Positions 19,629-30,163 of a stretch of DNA of 64,000 nucleotides are shown here, one piece after another. Numbering within the stretch: the first letter of the stretch is position 1; each line of letters opens with the position of its first letter. The translations under genes and the position numbers were made by a program. This stretch comes from Serratia marcescens subsp. marcescens ATCC 13880 (lineage in GTDB: Bacteria; Pseudomonadota; Gammaproteobacteria; Enterobacterales; Enterobacteriaceae), in the NCBI RefSeq assembly GCF_017299535.1, contig NZ_CP071238.1, positions 1,798,001 through 1,862,000 of the forward strand. The letters are read 5' to 3'. The notes beneath the pieces were generated by a model. It saw nothing but the letters and a program-made list of their open reading frames with translations, was not told where the DNA came from and ran no database searches.

Positions 19629-21029
19629 TTAGAAGCTTGCGTTACGTGGGGTGCGTGGGAACGGGATCACATCGCGCACGTTTTGCACGCCGGTGACATA
19701 GGCGATTAAACGTTCAAAGCCCAGGCCGAAACCGGAATGCGGCACGGTACCGTAACGGCGCAGATCGCGATACCACCAGTAGTCTTCTTTATTCAGACCC
19801 ATCTCTTCCAGACGTTGATCGAGCACGTCGAGGCGTTCTTCACGCTGAGAACCACCGATGATTTCACCGATGCCCGGCGCCAGCACGTCCATGGCCGCGA
19901 CGGTTTTGCCGTCTTCGTTCATGCGCATATAGAACGCTTTGATGTCTTTCGGGTAGTTTTTCACCACCACCGGTGCCTGGAAGTGTTTCTCCGCCAGGTA
20001 ACGCTCATGTTCGGAAGAGAGATCGATACCCCAGGAGACCGGGTTTTCGAAGGTTTGGCCCGAGGCCAGCAGGATCTCGATGGCGTCGGTGTAGTCCACC
20101 TGGGCGAAATCGGAAGAAACGAAACGCTCCAGACGAGCGATAGCGTCTTTATCCACGCGCTCGGCGAAGAATTTCAGGTCATCGGCACGTTCATCCAGCA
20201 CCGCCTGGAACACATACTTCAACATGCTTTCGGCCAGACCGGCAACGTCGTCCAGCGTCGCGAAGGCCACTTCCGGCTCGATCATCCAGAATTCCGCCAG
20301 GTGGCGGCTGGTGTTGGAGTTTTCAGCGCGGAAAGTTGGGCCGAAGGTGTATACCTTGGACAGCGCGCAGGCGTAGGTTTCGCCGTTCAGCTGGCCGGAA
20401 ACGGTGAGGAAGGCTTCCTTACCGAAGAAGTCCTGGCTGAAATCGACGGCGCCCTTGTCGGTGCGCGGCAGGTTTTCCAGGTCCAGCGTGGAGACGCGGA
20501 ACATCTCGCCAGCGCCTTCGGTATCGGAGGCGGTGATCAGCGGGGTAGACACCCAGAAATAGCCATTTTCATGGAAGAAGCGGTGAATCGCCTGCGCCAG
20601 CGTATGACGCACGCGCGCCACGGCGCCGATCAGGTTGGTGCGCGGGCGCAGGTGAGCCACTTCGCGCAGGTATTCGATGCTGTGGCGCTTGGCCGCCATC
20701 GGGTAAGTGTCCGGATCGTCGACCCAGCCGACCACGTTGATCGCGGTAGCCTGCAGTTCGAAGCTCTGGCCTTCGCCCGGTGAAGCGACGACTTTGCCGG
20801 TGACTTCAACCGAGCAACCGGTGGTCAGATGCAGCACTTCATCCTGATAATTCGGCAGAGAATTATTAACGACGGCCTGTAACGGATCAAAGCAGGAACC
20901 GTCATAGACGGCCAGGAAGGAGATACCAGCTTTTGAATCTCTCCGGGTACGTACCCAGCCGCGTACGGTGACTTCACTGTCAACCGCAGCACGACCTTGC
21001 AGTACGTCGACTACAGGCACTACGCTCAT
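19629..21029 (-). CDS. asnS: Asparaginyl-tRNA synthetase
   Basis: AsnRS (466 residues) is a class IIb synthetase that charges tRNA-Asn. An N-terminal OB-fold anticodon-binding domain (about 1-110; [20 protein letters not shown]) is followed by the catalytic core with motif 2 ([22 protein letters not shown]) and motif 3 ([15 protein letters not shown]). It is the expected neighbour of ompF and pncB. The start ATG is preceded by a purine-rich AAAGAGAGAAA stretch. Confidence 0.98.
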   Translation of the reverse strand: MSVVPVVDVLQGRAAVDSEVTVRGWVRTRRDSKAGISFLAVYDGSCFDPLQAVVNNSLPNYQDEVLHLTTGCSVEVTGKVVASPGEGQSFELQATAINVVGWVDDPDTYPMAAKRHSIEYLREVAHLRPRTNLIGAVARVRHTLAQAIHRFFHENGYFWVSTPLITASDTEGAGEMFRVSTLDLENLPRTDKGAVDFSQDFFGKEAFLTVSGQLNGETYACALSKVYTFGPTFRAENSNTSRHLAEFWMIEPEVAFATLDDVAGLAESMLKYVFQAVLDERADDLKFFAERVDKDAIARLERFVSSDFAQVDYTDAIEILLASGQTFENPVSWGIDLSSEHERYLAEKHFQAPVVVKNYPKDIKAFYMRMNEDGKTVAAMDVLAPGIGEIIGGSQREERLDVLDQRLEEMGLNKEDYWWYRDLRRYGTVPHSGFGLGFERLIAYVTGVQNVRDVIPFPRTPRNASF

Positions 21030-21189
21030 AGATTTCTCTCTTTAATAATTTGGTTTAGAAATAGCTTACAACCCAAGAATATGGGGGTAATGGCTATGTT
21101 ACTTGCCGCGGTGCAGAGCACAAGCAGAAATCATCGGATTGGCGCAACATTTATCGCGGCTGACTGAAAAGAGGGCGGTCGGGATAAAA

Positions 21190-21225
21190 ACAAAAAAGCC
21201 GGCGCGAGAACCGGGCCGGCTTTCT
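21190..21225 (-). terminator. Terminator of pncB
   Basis: The minus strand has AAAGCCGGC pairing with GCCGGCTTT around an eleven-base loop, followed by TTTTTTGTTTTT. It lies about 20 bases after the pncB stop. Confidence 0.88.
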
Positions 21226-21244
21226 CTCTTTATATAAAGAAGGC

Positions 21245-22450
21245 TCAGCTGGCTTTCTTCACCAGCGGCAGATCGAAGGCCTTGCGCAGAGCCCTGACGA
21301 ACGCCTGGTCCTGGCAGATGGTCTTGCCGGGGCTGTCGGAGAGCTTGGCCACCGGCTTGCCTTTGCACTCGACCAGCTTGATCACGATATTTAACGGCTT
21401 AACGCCGGGAATATCGCAGGTCAGGCGCGTGCCGATGCCGAAGCCGAGATTAATGCGCTGGTAGAAATGGCGATAGAGCGCCAGCGCTTTTTCCAGATCC
21501 AGGTTGTCCGAGAACACCAGCGTTTTGCTCAGTGGGTCGATGCCCAGTTTCTGATAGTGGGCAATGGCCTTTTCACCCCACTCGACGGGATCGCCCGAAT
21601 CGTGGCGAAGCCCCTGATAACGCTCGGCGAACTGCGGGCCGAAGTCGCGCAGGAAGGCATCCATGGTGATGCAGTCGGTGAGCGCTATGCCAAGCTGGTC
21701 CGGATATTCATCCAGCCAGGCCTGCAATGCGGCGCGCTGGCTGTTGGCCAGCACCGGGCTTATCTGCTGATGCGCCTGGAACCACTCATGCGCCTGCGTG
21801 CCGACCGGCGCCAGACCCAGCTGGTGCGCCAGATCGTAATTGCTGGTGCCCGACAGGTACGGGAATTCGGCCTGCAATGTGCTGACGATGGCCTGTTGCA
21901 CGCCCTGAGAGAAACGGCGGCGGGTGCCGAAGTCCATCAACTTGAAGCGTGAAAGATCCAGATCGCCCGCCAACGTCTTGAACTGCGCCAGCTTGGTTTG
22001 CAGATGCGCCACCGCCTGTTCCGGCGTCGCCAGCGGCGAGCGCCGGCGGTGCACCACTTCGCTGATCACCGCCAGCAACGGCACTTCCCACATGATCACT
22101 TCACGCCAGGGGCCGGCGATGCGGATGTGCAGCTTGCCGTCGCGGTTGTCGATGGTGACCTGCTGCGGATCGTAGCGGAACGTTCGCAGCCAGTTCAGGT
22201 AATCTTGACGGAAGAAGGGCAGGCCCGAAAGATAAGCGAATTCGGCGTCGGTTAGCGCCAGCCGGCTCATCAGCGCCACCTGCGCGCGGATCTCGTCGGC
22301 ATATTCGCCCAGCAGTTCGTCGCCGCGGCAGCGGAATTCCGCCGCCACGCTGATCGCGGGATAGCGATGGAACACTGCTTGCTGCATATGAAGCTTATAA
22401 GCATCGGTATCAAGCAGTGATGTCAAAATCGGGGAAGCGTATTGAGTCAT
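21245..22450 (-). CDS. pncB: Nicotinate phosphoribosyltransferase
   Basis: PncB (401 residues) converts nicotinate and PRPP to nicotinate mononucleotide, using ATP, in the NAD salvage pathway. Characteristic segments are [18 protein letters not shown] near the N-terminus, [18 protein letters not shown] with the phosphorylated-histidine-region family signature, and GIGTRLTCD near the C-terminus. The length matches E. coli (400). A NadR-like box lies upstream near 22683. An added diguanylate cyclase gene separates it from pepN, its immediate divergent neighbour in E. coli. Confidence 0.97.
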   Translation of the reverse strand: MTQYASPILTSLLDTDAYKLHMQQAVFHRYPAISVAAEFRCRGDELLGEYADEIRAQVALMSRLALTDAEFAYLSGLPFFRQDYLNWLRTFRYDPQQVTIDNRDGKLHIRIAGPWREVIMWEVPLLAVISEVVHRRRSPLATPEQAVAHLQTKLAQFKTLAGDLDLSRFKLMDFGTRRRFSQGVQQAIVSTLQAEFPYLSGTSNYDLAHQLGLAPVGTQAHEWFQAHQQISPVLANSQRAALQAWLDEYPDQLGIALTDCITMDAFLRDFGPQFAERYQGLRHDSGDPVEWGEKAIAHYQKLGIDPLSKTLVFSDNLDLEKALALYRHFYQRINLGFGIGTRLTCDIPGVKPLNIVIKLVECKGKPVAKLSDSPGKTICQDQAFVRALRKAFDLPLVKKAS

Positions 22451-22682
22451 AGCGCGTTACAGCATCCTCGTCAGGCGCGTGTCCAAATCCGGATAATCAT
22501 AAAAGTGGGGGTGGAGTATACCCGGATTATCCTGTTATTGAAGCTGCATCACACCATAAATCACCGAAGCGGGTCGAGGATTAAACGTGCCTTTATGGCG
22601 GCTGGATAGCGGCGGGGAGGAAAAAAAGCCAGATATGCCTGTAAGGTGAATGACTTAGCCTAATTAGTCATAAAAATTATAA

Positions 22683-22700
22683 TGTTAATTATTTTAAACA
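22683..22700. promoter_or_regulatory. NadR-like box between the diguanylate cyclase gene and pncB
   Basis: The sequence is TGTTAA, six bases, TAAACA, one mismatch from the NadR consensus TGTTTA-N6-TAAACA. It is about 235 bases before the pncB start and just after the stop of the upstream gene. NadR represses pncB in E. coli and Salmonella, so the location is sensible, but the distance to a promoter is unresolved. Confidence 0.4.
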
Positions 22701-22705
22701 ACGAA

Positions 22706-24418
22706 TCAGATAAAGCCGGCCTGGGTATGCACGCTGACCCGATCCTTGCCGTTCTTTTTGCAAAAATAGAGCGCTTCGTCCGCCTGTTTGATTGCCGCCT
22801 GCAGCGCGGCGAACGCGCTGACCGGCGCGATGCCGCAGCTGGTGGTGAAACGCACTTGCCGTCCGTCGGCCAGATTTAGCGTCAGGCGATGAGTACGTGC
22901 GCGCAATTGCTCCATGATGTCCCGCGCGTTGTCCAACGAACAGTTGCCCAGCAGCACCGCGAACTCTTCGCCGCCATAGCGGCAGAAGATGTCGCTGGCG
23001 CGGAACGCGCGTTGCAGCAAGTGGCCGAATGCCACCAGCGCCCGGTCACCCACGTCGTGGCCGTAGCTGTCGTTGAGTTGTTTGAAATTGTCGATGTCGA
23101 TCAGGCAAAAGGCCTGCGGGTAGCTGGCGTTGCCCAGCAGTTGACATTCAAGGAAGAATTTACGGCGGTTGTAGATATTGGTGAGCGGATCGAGGAAGGA
23201 AGAGGCCTCGAGCTCTTTAATCAGCAGTTGTTTCTCGCTCTCCAGCGAGACCTTGTCCAGCTGGTATTGCCTGAGCTGCTGAATGGCGTCGCTGATGGCG
23301 ATCAATTCCTGGCTGTAGAAGGCGTCGTTGCGATCGATATTCATCTCGCCGCGCGACAGCCGCACGATATTGTTGTGGGTCTTGGTCAACCAGCGGTTGA
23401 TGCTGGTGCAGAACACCAACGCCGGCAAAATGAACAGCAAAACCACCAGGCCGGCGAGTGCGATCATGCCGTAAATGGTCGTCTGGCTGTCGTAAATCTT
23501 GTGGCGCGAGGCGAGGGTTTCCAATTCGAAACTGCGTTGATACAGCGCCTGCGAAAGCCCGCTCACATCGTCGACATAGCGAGAAATAAGCGCTGTGGGG
23601 TAGGGCTTATGGGTATCGATAGCGGTATACAGCCCATTGGTAATCTGCTGGAGGCGCTCAGCGGACACCTGGGCGAGCAACGCATTGACGATGTTGGTGA
23701 TTTGTCCATCGTCGTAGTTGATCTTCATGAAGATCAATCGGGTGCTCAGCGCGTTCAGCACGCCGGTCAGCTGAATGGACTTCAGATAGGCGTCTTTGCG
23801 AACGAGCTGGCTGACGTTGACGTCGATAATCTGATCGCTCAATTCCGTCAATGACATATTTAACCGGTTATTGAGACGGATGGCCTCGAGAAACATAAAG
23901 GAGTCGGTATCCACCATCCGGGTATCGTAGGTGTAACGGTAATAACTCTTGCTGGTTTGCGAGATGTAATAGGCGCTGTTGATGTTGAACAGATTGGCGT
24001 TGGTGTTATTGACCTGCGAAAGCTGCAGGTTGTCATTATCCAGCAGCTGCTCCATCAACGCGATCATCGACAGCGCGGCGATTTTTTGCCGCACCCCGAG
24101 CTGTCTGGCGACCTCATCGTCCAGATGTTCGCGGATCCGGGTGATTCTCTCGCGTGCCACCCGATCGGCGGCTAAACATTGCGCACGGGTGATTTGCGGA
24201 TCGATCAGGCTCAATCGTTTGAGGCGATGAGCCAGCAACGCAGCCTGAAAGGCTTCGGAAATTTCTTTGGCGCGATCGATTTTGTACAGGTTCAACTGGT
24301 TGTCGCGGTAGTCGGTATGGGCTTCGAGCAGCTCATCGACGATGAACAGAGAGAAGGAAGTCATCAGGCACAGGGTAAAAAAATAGATTGCGTATTTAAT
24401 TTTCATAGTGCGAGTCAT
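22706..24418 (-). CDS. Membrane-bound diguanylate cyclase (GGDEF)
   Basis: This protein (570 residues) has an N-terminal membrane segment (about 8-28), a large periplasmic sensor region of about 290 residues that I do not recognise, a second membrane segment (YGMIALAGLVVLLFILPALV), a short HAMP-like linker, and a C-terminal GGDEF domain. The active site reads GGEEF and is preceded at five residues by RASD, the RxxD inhibitory site, so it should make cyclic di-GMP under product feedback. No EAL domain is present. The start is uncertain: ATG at 24418 (AGG seven bases upstream) or at 24406 (MKIKYAIYFF). E. coli lacks this gene between pncB and pepN. Confidence 0.9.
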   Translation of the reverse strand: MTRTMKIKYAIYFFTLCLMTSFSLFIVDELLEAHTDYRDNQLNLYKIDRAKEISEAFQAALLAHRLKRLSLIDPQITRAQCLAADRVARERITRIREHLDDEVARQLGVRQKIAALSMIALMEQLLDNDNLQLSQVNNTNANLFNINSAYYISQTSKSYYRYTYDTRMVDTDSFMFLEAIRLNNRLNMSLTELSDQIIDVNVSQLVRKDAYLKSIQLTGVLNALSTRLIFMKINYDDGQITNIVNALLAQVSAERLQQITNGLYTAIDTHKPYPTALISRYVDDVSGLSQALYQRSFELETLASRHKIYDSQTTIYGMIALAGLVVLLFILPALVFCTSINRWLTKTHNNIVRLSRGEMNIDRNDAFYSQELIAISDAIQQLRQYQLDKVSLESEKQLLIKELEASSFLDPLTNIYNRRKFFLECQLLGNASYPQAFCLIDIDNFKQLNDSYGHDVGDRALVAFGHLLQRAFRASDIFCRYGGEEFAVLLGNCSLDNARDIMEQLRARTHRLTLNLADGRQVRFTTSCGIAPVSAFAALQAAIKQADEALYFCKKNGKDRVSVHTQAGFI

Positions 24419-24743
24419 CCCTGAGCCTGATGCCGCAATTATACCACCATGCCGCCTGTGTCGCCTCAACTATGCCGGCGCGCCGCGATGGCGGCTTTTT
24501 AGCATTAAATGCTGATTTTTATTTAGCCATTGGTCACCCGCACTGCCGCCTGCCGGCCGATTTATGATTTGCCTCTGATTTCTCTCTCTTGGTCGCCCTG
24601 CGGCTCTGGGCTTTTCGGTCAGCTGTGATACAGTTTATTCACAATTCAGGCTCACCGCGCGCCGCAGGGGAACATACCGGCTGCGGTACGAAGGAGAAGC
24701 GCAGCCTGGCACCTATAACTCACTGAGACGTTTAAGGGTTTTT
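24419..24743. promoter_or_regulatory. Divergent promoter region of the diguanylate cyclase and pepN
   Basis: These 325 bases hold no gene. They include an AT-rich segment (about 24500-24660) suited to promoters and a CCGCAG/CTGCGG hairpin at 24662-24686 that would lie in the pepN leader. I see no clear operator. Confidence 0.4.
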
Positions 24744-27362
24744 ATGACACAACAGCCACAGGCAAAATACCGCCACGATTATCGCGCGCCCGATTACACC
24801 ACGACCGATATCGATTTGGACTTCAGTCTGGATGCGGAAACCACGCGCGTGACCGCCGTCAGTAAAATCAAACGTCAGGGGGCGGCCGGTGCACCGCTGG
24901 TGCTGGATGGCGAAGATTTGACGCTGGTGAGCATTCAGGTGGACGGCCAACCGTGGAGCGCCTACCGTCAGCAGGATAACCAGCTGATCATCGAAGAGTT
25001 GCCGGCACAATTCACTCTTACCATTGTCAACGATATTCACCCGGCGAAGAACACCGCGCTGGAAGGGCTGTACCTGTCCGGCGATGCGCTGTGCACGCAA
25101 TGCGAAGCCGAAGGCTTCCACCACATTACCTATTACCAGGATCGCCCGGACGTGCTGGCGCGCTTTACCACCCGCATCGTGGCCGACAAGGCGCGCTATC
25201 CGTTCCTGCTGTCAAACGGCAACCGCATTGGCCAGGGCGAATTGGCCGATGGCCGCCACTGGGTGCAATGGCAGGATCCGTTCCCGAAACCTTGCTACCT
25301 GTTCGCGCTGGTGGCGGGGGACTTCGACGTGCTGCGCGACAGCTTCACCACCCGTTCCGGCCGTAAGGTCGCACTGGAGCTGTTCGTCGATCGCGGCAAC
25401 CTGGATCGCGCCGACTGGGCGATGACTTCGCTGAAGAACTCGATGAAGTGGGACGAGACCCGCTTCGGCCTGGAATACGATCTCGACATTTATATGATTG
25501 TGGCGGTCGATTTCTTCAATATGGGCGCGATGGAGAACAAAGGGTTAAATATCTTTAACTCCAAATATGTGCTGGCGAAGGCGGAAACCGCCACCGACAA
25601 GGATTACCTGAACATCGAAGCGGTGATTGGCCACGAATACTTCCACAACTGGACCGGTAACCGCGTGACCTGCCGAGACTGGTTCCAGCTCAGCCTGAAA
25701 GAGGGGCTGACGGTGTTCCGCGATCAGGAATTCAGTTCCGATCTGGGATCGCGTTCAGTCAACCGCATCGACAATGTGCGCGTGATGCGCGGCGCGCAAT
25801 TTGCCGAAGACGCCAGCCCGATGGCGCACGCTATCCGCCCGGACAAAGTCATCGAGATGAACAACTTCTACACCCTCACGGTGTATGAAAAGGGTTCCGA
25901 AGTGATCCGCATGATGCATACCCTGTTGGGGGAGGAGAACTTCCAGAAAGGGATGCAGCTCTATTTCGAACGCCACGACGGCAGCGCCGCTACCTGCGAC
26001 GATTTCGTTCAGGCGATGGAAGACGCGTCCAACGTGGATCTGTCGCGCTTCCGCCGTTGGTATAGCCAGTCCGGCACGCCGCTGTTGACGGTGCGCGACG
26101 AGTACGACGCGGAAACCCAACAGTATCGCCTGCATGTCAGCCAGAAGACCGCGCCGACCGCCGATCAGCCGGAGAAGTTGCCGCTGCATATTCCGCTGGA
26201 TATCGAACTGTACGACAGCGAAGGCAATGTCATTCCATTGCAAAAAGGCGGCCTGCCGGTCAACAACGTGCTGAACGTCACCGAAGCGGAGCAAACTTTC
26301 GTGTTCGACGGCGTGGCGCACAAGCCGGTGCCGTCGCTGCTGCGCGAATTCTCCGCGCCGGTGAAGCTGGACTATCCGTACAGCGATCAGCAACTGACCT
26401 TCCTGATGCAGCACGCACGCAATGAATTTGCGCGTTGGGATGCGGCACAGAGCCTGCTGGCGACCTATATCAAGCTGAACGTGGCGCGGCACCAGCAGAA
26501 GCAGCCGCTGTCGCTGCCGCTGCACGTGGCCGATGCGTTCCGCGCGGTGCTGCTGGACGAAAAACTGGATCCGGCGCTGGCGGCGCAGATCCTGACGCTG
26601 CCGTCGGAGAACGAAATCGCCGAGCTGTTCGCCACTATCGATCCGGAAGCGATCGCCGCGGTGCACGAAGCGATCGTACGCTGTCTGGCGCGGGAGTTGG
26701 CCGATGAGTGGCTGGCGGTGTATCACGCCAACAAGACCGACGGCTACCGCGTGGAGCATGCCGAGATCGCCAAGCGCGCCTTGCGTAATGTGTGCCTGGG
26801 CTATCTGGCGTTCGGCGAAGATGTGGCGCTGGCGGACCAACTGGTGAGCGAACAGTATCGCCAGGCGGACAACATGACCGACTCGCTGGCGGCGCTGTCT
26901 GCTGCGGTCGCGGCCCAGCTGCCGTGCCGCGATGCGCTGCTGGCGGCGTTCGACGAGCGCTGGCATCAGGATGGCCTGGTGATGGACAAGTGGTTCGTGC
27001 TGCAGGGCAGCAGCCCGGCGGCAGATGTGTTGAGCAAGGTGCGCGCACTGTTGCATCACCGTTCGTTCAGCCTGAGCAACCCGAACCGCACCCGTTCGCT
27101 GATCGGCTGCTTCGCTTCCGGCAACCCGGCGGCGTTCCATGCCGCGGACGGCAGCGGCTATCAGTTCCTGGCGGAGATCCTCAGCGATCTCAACCAGCGC
27201 AACCCGCAGATCGCCGCGCGCCTGATTGAACCGCTGATTCGCCTGAAGCGTTACGACGCGGGCCGTCAGGCGCTGATGCGCAAGGCGTTGGAACAGCTGA
27301 AAGGGTTGGAAAACCTGTCCGGCGATCTGTATGAGAAGATCAGCAAGGCGCTCGACGCCTGA
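24744..27362 (+). CDS. pepN: Aminopeptidase N (M1 family)
   Basis: PepN (872 residues) is the major broad-specificity cytoplasmic aminopeptidase and finishes degradation of peptides released by Lon, Clp and other proteases. It shows the M1 signature in full: GAMEN at 261-265, the zinc motif HEYFH at 297-301, and the third ligand glutamate in KEGLTVF about 19 residues on. An N-terminal beta domain, the catalytic domain, and a C-terminal helical domain follow the E. coli layout. A terminator lies 23 bases after the stop. Confidence 0.98.
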   Translation: MTQQPQAKYRHDYRAPDYTTTDIDLDFSLDAETTRVTAVSKIKRQGAAGAPLVLDGEDLTLVSIQVDGQPWSAYRQQDNQLIIEELPAQFTLTIVNDIHPAKNTALEGLYLSGDALCTQCEAEGFHHITYYQDRPDVLARFTTRIVADKARYPFLLSNGNRIGQGELADGRHWVQWQDPFPKPCYLFALVAGDFDVLRDSFTTRSGRKVALELFVDRGNLDRADWAMTSLKNSMKWDETRFGLEYDLDIYMIVAVDFFNMGAMENKGLNIFNSKYVLAKAETATDKDYLNIEAVIGHEYFHNWTGNRVTCRDWFQLSLKEGLTVFRDQEFSSDLGSRSVNRIDNVRVMRGAQFAEDASPMAHAIRPDKVIEMNNFYTLTVYEKGSEVIRMMHTLLGEENFQKGMQLYFERHDGSAATCDDFVQAMEDASNVDLSRFRRWYSQSGTPLLTVRDEYDAETQQYRLHVSQKTAPTADQPEKLPLHIPLDIELYDSEGNVIPLQKGGLPVNNVLNVTEAEQTFVFDGVAHKPVPSLLREFSAPVKLDYPYSDQQLTFLMQHARNEFARWDAAQSLLATYIKLNVARHQQKQPLSLPLHVADAFRAVLLDEKLDPALAAQILTLPSENEIAELFATIDPEAIAAVHEAIVRCLARELADEWLAVYHANKTDGYRVEHAEIAKRALRNVCLGYLAFGEDVALADQLVSEQYRQADNMTDSLAALSAAVAAQLPCRDALLAAFDERWHQDGLVMDKWFVLQGSSPAADVLSKVRALLHHRSFSLSNPNRTRSLIGCFASGNPAAFHAADGSGYQFLAEILSDLNQRNPQIAARLIEPLIRLKRYDAGRQALMRKALEQLKGLENLSGDLYEKISKALDA

Positions 27363-27384
27363 TCTTTTCGCGCTGAATAGATAA

Positions 27385-27413
27385 GGGGGACGGCCTGCGC
27401 CGTCCCTTTTTTT
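27385..27413. terminator. Shared terminator of pepN and the ssu operon
   Basis: GGGACGGC and GCCGTCCC pair with a CTGC loop, followed by seven T on the plus strand. It lies in the 57-base gap between convergent pepN and ssuB. Confidence 0.88.
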
Positions 27414-27419
27414 ATCCGT

Positions 27420-28193
27420 TCAGTTCACCGCCCGGCGGGTACTGTCCGCTGCAGCCGGCGGCGATAACACCCGTTCCAGCACTTCGGCCTCCAGTTCCGC
27501 CAGCCTGGCCGAGCCTTTGCGGCGCGGCCGCGGCAGATCGATGGCCAGATCCAGCCCGATATGCCCCTCTTCGATCAGGATCACCCGATCCGCCAGCGCG
27601 ATGGCTTCGCTGACGTCATGTGTGACCAGCAGTACGGTAAAACCGTGTTGTTGCCACAGCGTTTCTATCAGCCCTTGCATCTCGATGCGCGTCAGGGCAT
27701 CCAGCGCTCCGAGCGGTTCGTCCAGCAGCAGCAGGCGGGGACGGTGGATCAGCGCGCGCGCCAGGGCGACCCGCTGTTTTTGTCCACCGGACAGCGCCGC
27801 CGGCCAATCGTGGGCGCGATCCGCCAAACCGACCGCGTCCAGCGCCTGCAGCGCCGCGTCGCGCCACTGGCCGCGCAGCCCCAGACCTACGTTGTCGATC
27901 ACCGTTTTCCACGGCAACAGGCGCGCATCCTGAAACATCAACCGGGTATCCTCTTTAGCGGCGGCAAGCGGCGCGTTGCCGCTGAGCAGCGCGCCGCTGC
28001 TGGCCTGTTCCAGGCCGGCCAACAGGCGCAGCAGGGTGCTCTTGCCGCAGCCGCTGCGGCCGACCACCGCCACGAACTGTCCGGCGGAAATGCGCAGCTG
28101 AATATTGTCCAGCACCGTGCGGTTGCCGTAACGTTTGCCGATGGACTCCAGCGTCACCGGCGTGCCTTGCGCAAGGCGAGCGGGAAGGGTCAT
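27420..28193 (-). CDS. ssuB: SsuB, ATPase of the aliphatic sulfonate ABC importer
   Basis: SsuB (257 residues) is the cytoplasmic ATPase that powers uptake of alkanesulfonates as a sulfur source. It has Walker A ([11 protein letters not shown]), the signature LSGGQKQR, Walker B ([12 protein letters not shown]) and the switch histidine (VTHDVSEA). The short C-terminal tail is specific to the protein. It is the last gene of ssuEADCB and overlaps ssuC by four bases. Confidence 0.96.
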   Translation of the reverse strand: MTLPARLAQGTPVTLESIGKRYGNRTVLDNIQLRISAGQFVAVVGRSGCGKSTLLRLLAGLEQASSGALLSGNAPLAAAKEDTRLMFQDARLLPWKTVIDNVGLGLRGQWRDAALQALDAVGLADRAHDWPAALSGGQKQRVALARALIHRPRLLLLDEPLGALDALTRIEMQGLIETLWQQHGFTVLLVTHDVSEAIALADRVILIEEGHIGLDLAIDLPRPRRKGSARLAELEAEVLERVLSPPAAADSTRRAVN

Positions 28194-28984
28194 AGCGCTT
28201 CTCCCTGTTTCAGTTGATAGGCCGGATGCCAGCGCAACCAGACGCGCTCCAACAGCTGCGCGCCCACGTCCGCCAGCTTGCCGAGCAGGGCGTACAGCAC
28301 GATCGCCACCACCACCACGTCGGTTTGCAGAAATTCACGCGCGTTCATCGCCAGGTAGCCGATGCCCGAATTGGCCGAGATGGTTTCGGCGACGATCAGC
28401 GTCAGCCACATGAAGCCGAGAGCGAAACGCACGCCGACCATAATCGACGGCAGCGCGCCCGGCAGCACCACCTGTGTAAACAGGCGGAAACCGCTCAGGC
28501 CGTAGCTGCGGGCCATCTCCAACAGGCCGCGATCGATGTTTTTGATGCCGTGATAGGTGTTGAGATAAATCGGAAACAGCGTACCGAGCGCCACCAGAAA
28601 GATCTTGGCGGATTCATCGATGCCGAACCACAGGATCACCAACGGGATCAGCGCCAGATGCGGCACGTTGCGGATCATTTGCACCGAGCTGTCCAGCAGG
28701 CGTTCACCCCAGCGCGACAGCCCGGTAATAAAGCCGAGTATCAGTCCGATGCTGCCGCCGATGCCAAAGCCGATCAACGCGCGCTGGCTGCTGATGCTCA
28801 GGTGCTGCCACAGTTCGCCGCTTTGGCTCAGGCGCCAGAAGGCGGCCAGCACCGCACTCGGCGCCGGCAAAATGCGGTTGGACAGCCAGCCGGTTTCGAC
28901 GGCGATCTGCCAGATGATCACCAGCGCCAACGGCAGCGCCCAGGGAGCCAGCCGATACAGGATGCGTTGTACGTTATTTGCCAT
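28190..28984 (-). CDS. ssuC: SsuC, permease of the aliphatic sulfonate importer
   Basis: SsuC (264 residues) is the inner-membrane channel of the alkanesulfonate importer, with about six hydrophobic segments and the EAA-type loop [28 protein letters not shown] that docks SsuB. I start at [15 protein letters not shown], which has AGGAG seven bases upstream and E. coli length, and not at far-upstream in-frame starts lying within ssuD. It is translated between ssuD and ssuB. Confidence 0.95.
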   Translation of the reverse strand: MANNVQRILYRLAPWALPLALVIIWQIAVETGWLSNRILPAPSAVLAAFWRLSQSGELWQHLSISSQRALIGFGIGGSIGLILGFITGLSRWGERLLDSSVQMIRNVPHLALIPLVILWFGIDESAKIFLVALGTLFPIYLNTYHGIKNIDRGLLEMARSYGLSGFRLFTQVVLPGALPSIMVGVRFALGFMWLTLIVAETISANSGIGYLAMNAREFLQTDVVVVAIVLYALLGKLADVGAQLLERVWLRWHPAYQLKQGEAL

Positions 28985-28995
28985 CGGGGTGCTCC

Positions 28996-30144
28996 TCAGC
29001 TCTGCGATACTTTTTGCGGAACATAGATGTTGGCCACCACTTCGCCCTGCGGGCGCACCGGTTGAAGGCGAGCGGGCGTTTCCTCCTGCGCCAGATCGAG
29101 GTGCGGGAACAGCAGTTCGCCGACGCGGTAGGCCTCTTCCAGATGCGGATAGCCGGAGAGAATAAAGGTGTCGATGCCCAGATCGGCATATTCCTGCATG
29201 CGCGCCGCGACCGTCGGGCCATCGCCCACCAGCGCGGTGCCGGCGCCGCCGCGCACCAGGCCGATGCCGGCCCACAGGTTCGGGCTGATCTCCAGGTTAT
29301 CCTTTTTGCCGCCGTGCAGCGCCGCCATGCGCCGTTGGCCGACGGAGTCGAAGCGCGCAAAGGCCTGCTGCGCGTTGGCGATGGTTTCCTCATCGAGGTG
29401 CGCGATCAGCCGATCGGCGGCGCGCCAGGCCTCTTCGGTGGTTTCCCGCACGATGACGTGCAGACGGATGCCGAAACGCACCTGGCGGCCCTTCGCCGCC
29501 GCTTTGGCGCGTACTTCCTCGATCTTCTCTTTGACCTGCGCCGGCGGCTCTCCCCAGGTGAGGTACATTTCTACCTGTTCAGCGGCCAGATCCTGCGCGG
29601 CGGCGGAGGATCCGCCGAAATAGAGCGGCGGGCGCGGCTGCTGCACCGGCGGGAACAGCAGCTTGGCACCTTTCACCTGAATATGCTTGCCGTGGAAATC
29701 GACGGTTTCCCCTTCCAGCACCCGGCGCCAGATATGAGTGAACTCGGTCGAGGCCTCGTAACGCTCTTCATGACTGAGATGTAACCCCTCCGCCGCCAGC
29801 TCTTCCGGATCGCCGCCGGTGACCAGATTGAACAGCGCGCGCCCGTTGGACAGGCGATCCAGCGTCGCCGCCTGACGCGCCGCCAGCGTAGGAGAGATGA
29901 TGCCCGGCCGCAACGCGACCAAAAATTTCAGCCGCTGGGTGACCGGGATCAGCGAGGCGGCCACCAGCCAGGAGTCTTCGCAAGAGCGACCGGTGGGGAT
30001 CAGCACGCCGCCGAATCCCAGCCGATCCGCCGCCTGGGCGATCTGCTGCAAGTAACCGTGATCGACGCTGCGAGCGCCCTGCGCGCTGCCAAGATAGTGG
30101 CCGTCGCCATGGGTGGGTAAAAACCAGAAAACGTTCAGGCTCAT
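28996..30144 (-). CDS. ssuD: FMNH2-dependent alkanesulfonate monooxygenase
   Basis: SsuD (382 residues) is a flavin-dependent, luciferase-like TIM-barrel enzyme that cleaves C1-linked alkanesulfonates with O2 and FMNH2 into an aldehyde and sulfite. FMNH2 is supplied by SsuE, encoded in the same operon. Diagnostic segments include [44 protein letters not shown] and [12 protein letters not shown] choose the ATG at 30144, with GGGGGAA nine bases upstream; a TTG two codons earlier is also in frame. Eleven bases separate it from ssuC. Confidence 0.97.
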   Translation of the reverse strand: MSLNVFWFLPTHGDGHYLGSAQGARSVDHGYLQQIAQAADRLGFGGVLIPTGRSCEDSWLVAASLIPVTQRLKFLVALRPGIISPTLAARQAATLDRLSNGRALFNLVTGGDPEELAAEGLHLSHEERYEASTEFTHIWRRVLEGETVDFHGKHIQVKGAKLLFPPVQQPRPPLYFGGSSAAAQDLAAEQVEMYLTWGEPPAQVKEKIEEVRAKAAAKGRQVRFGIRLHVIVRETTEEAWRAADRLIAHLDEETIANAQQAFARFDSVGQRRMAALHGGKKDNLEISPNLWAGIGLVRGGAGTALVGDGPTVAARMQEYADLGIDTFILSGYPHLEEAYRVGELLFPHLDLAQEETPARLQPVRPQGEVVANIYVPQKVSQS

Positions 30145-30163
30145 CGTCAATGTTCCCCCGTAT

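Noticed and set aside
21099..21368. 89-codon minus-strand frame at the pncB end
   Set aside because: It overlaps pncB in another frame and runs through the pncB terminator.
24605..24660. CRP site before pepN
   Set aside because: The two half-sites (TGTGA and TCACA) are ten bases apart, not six, so the spacing is wrong.
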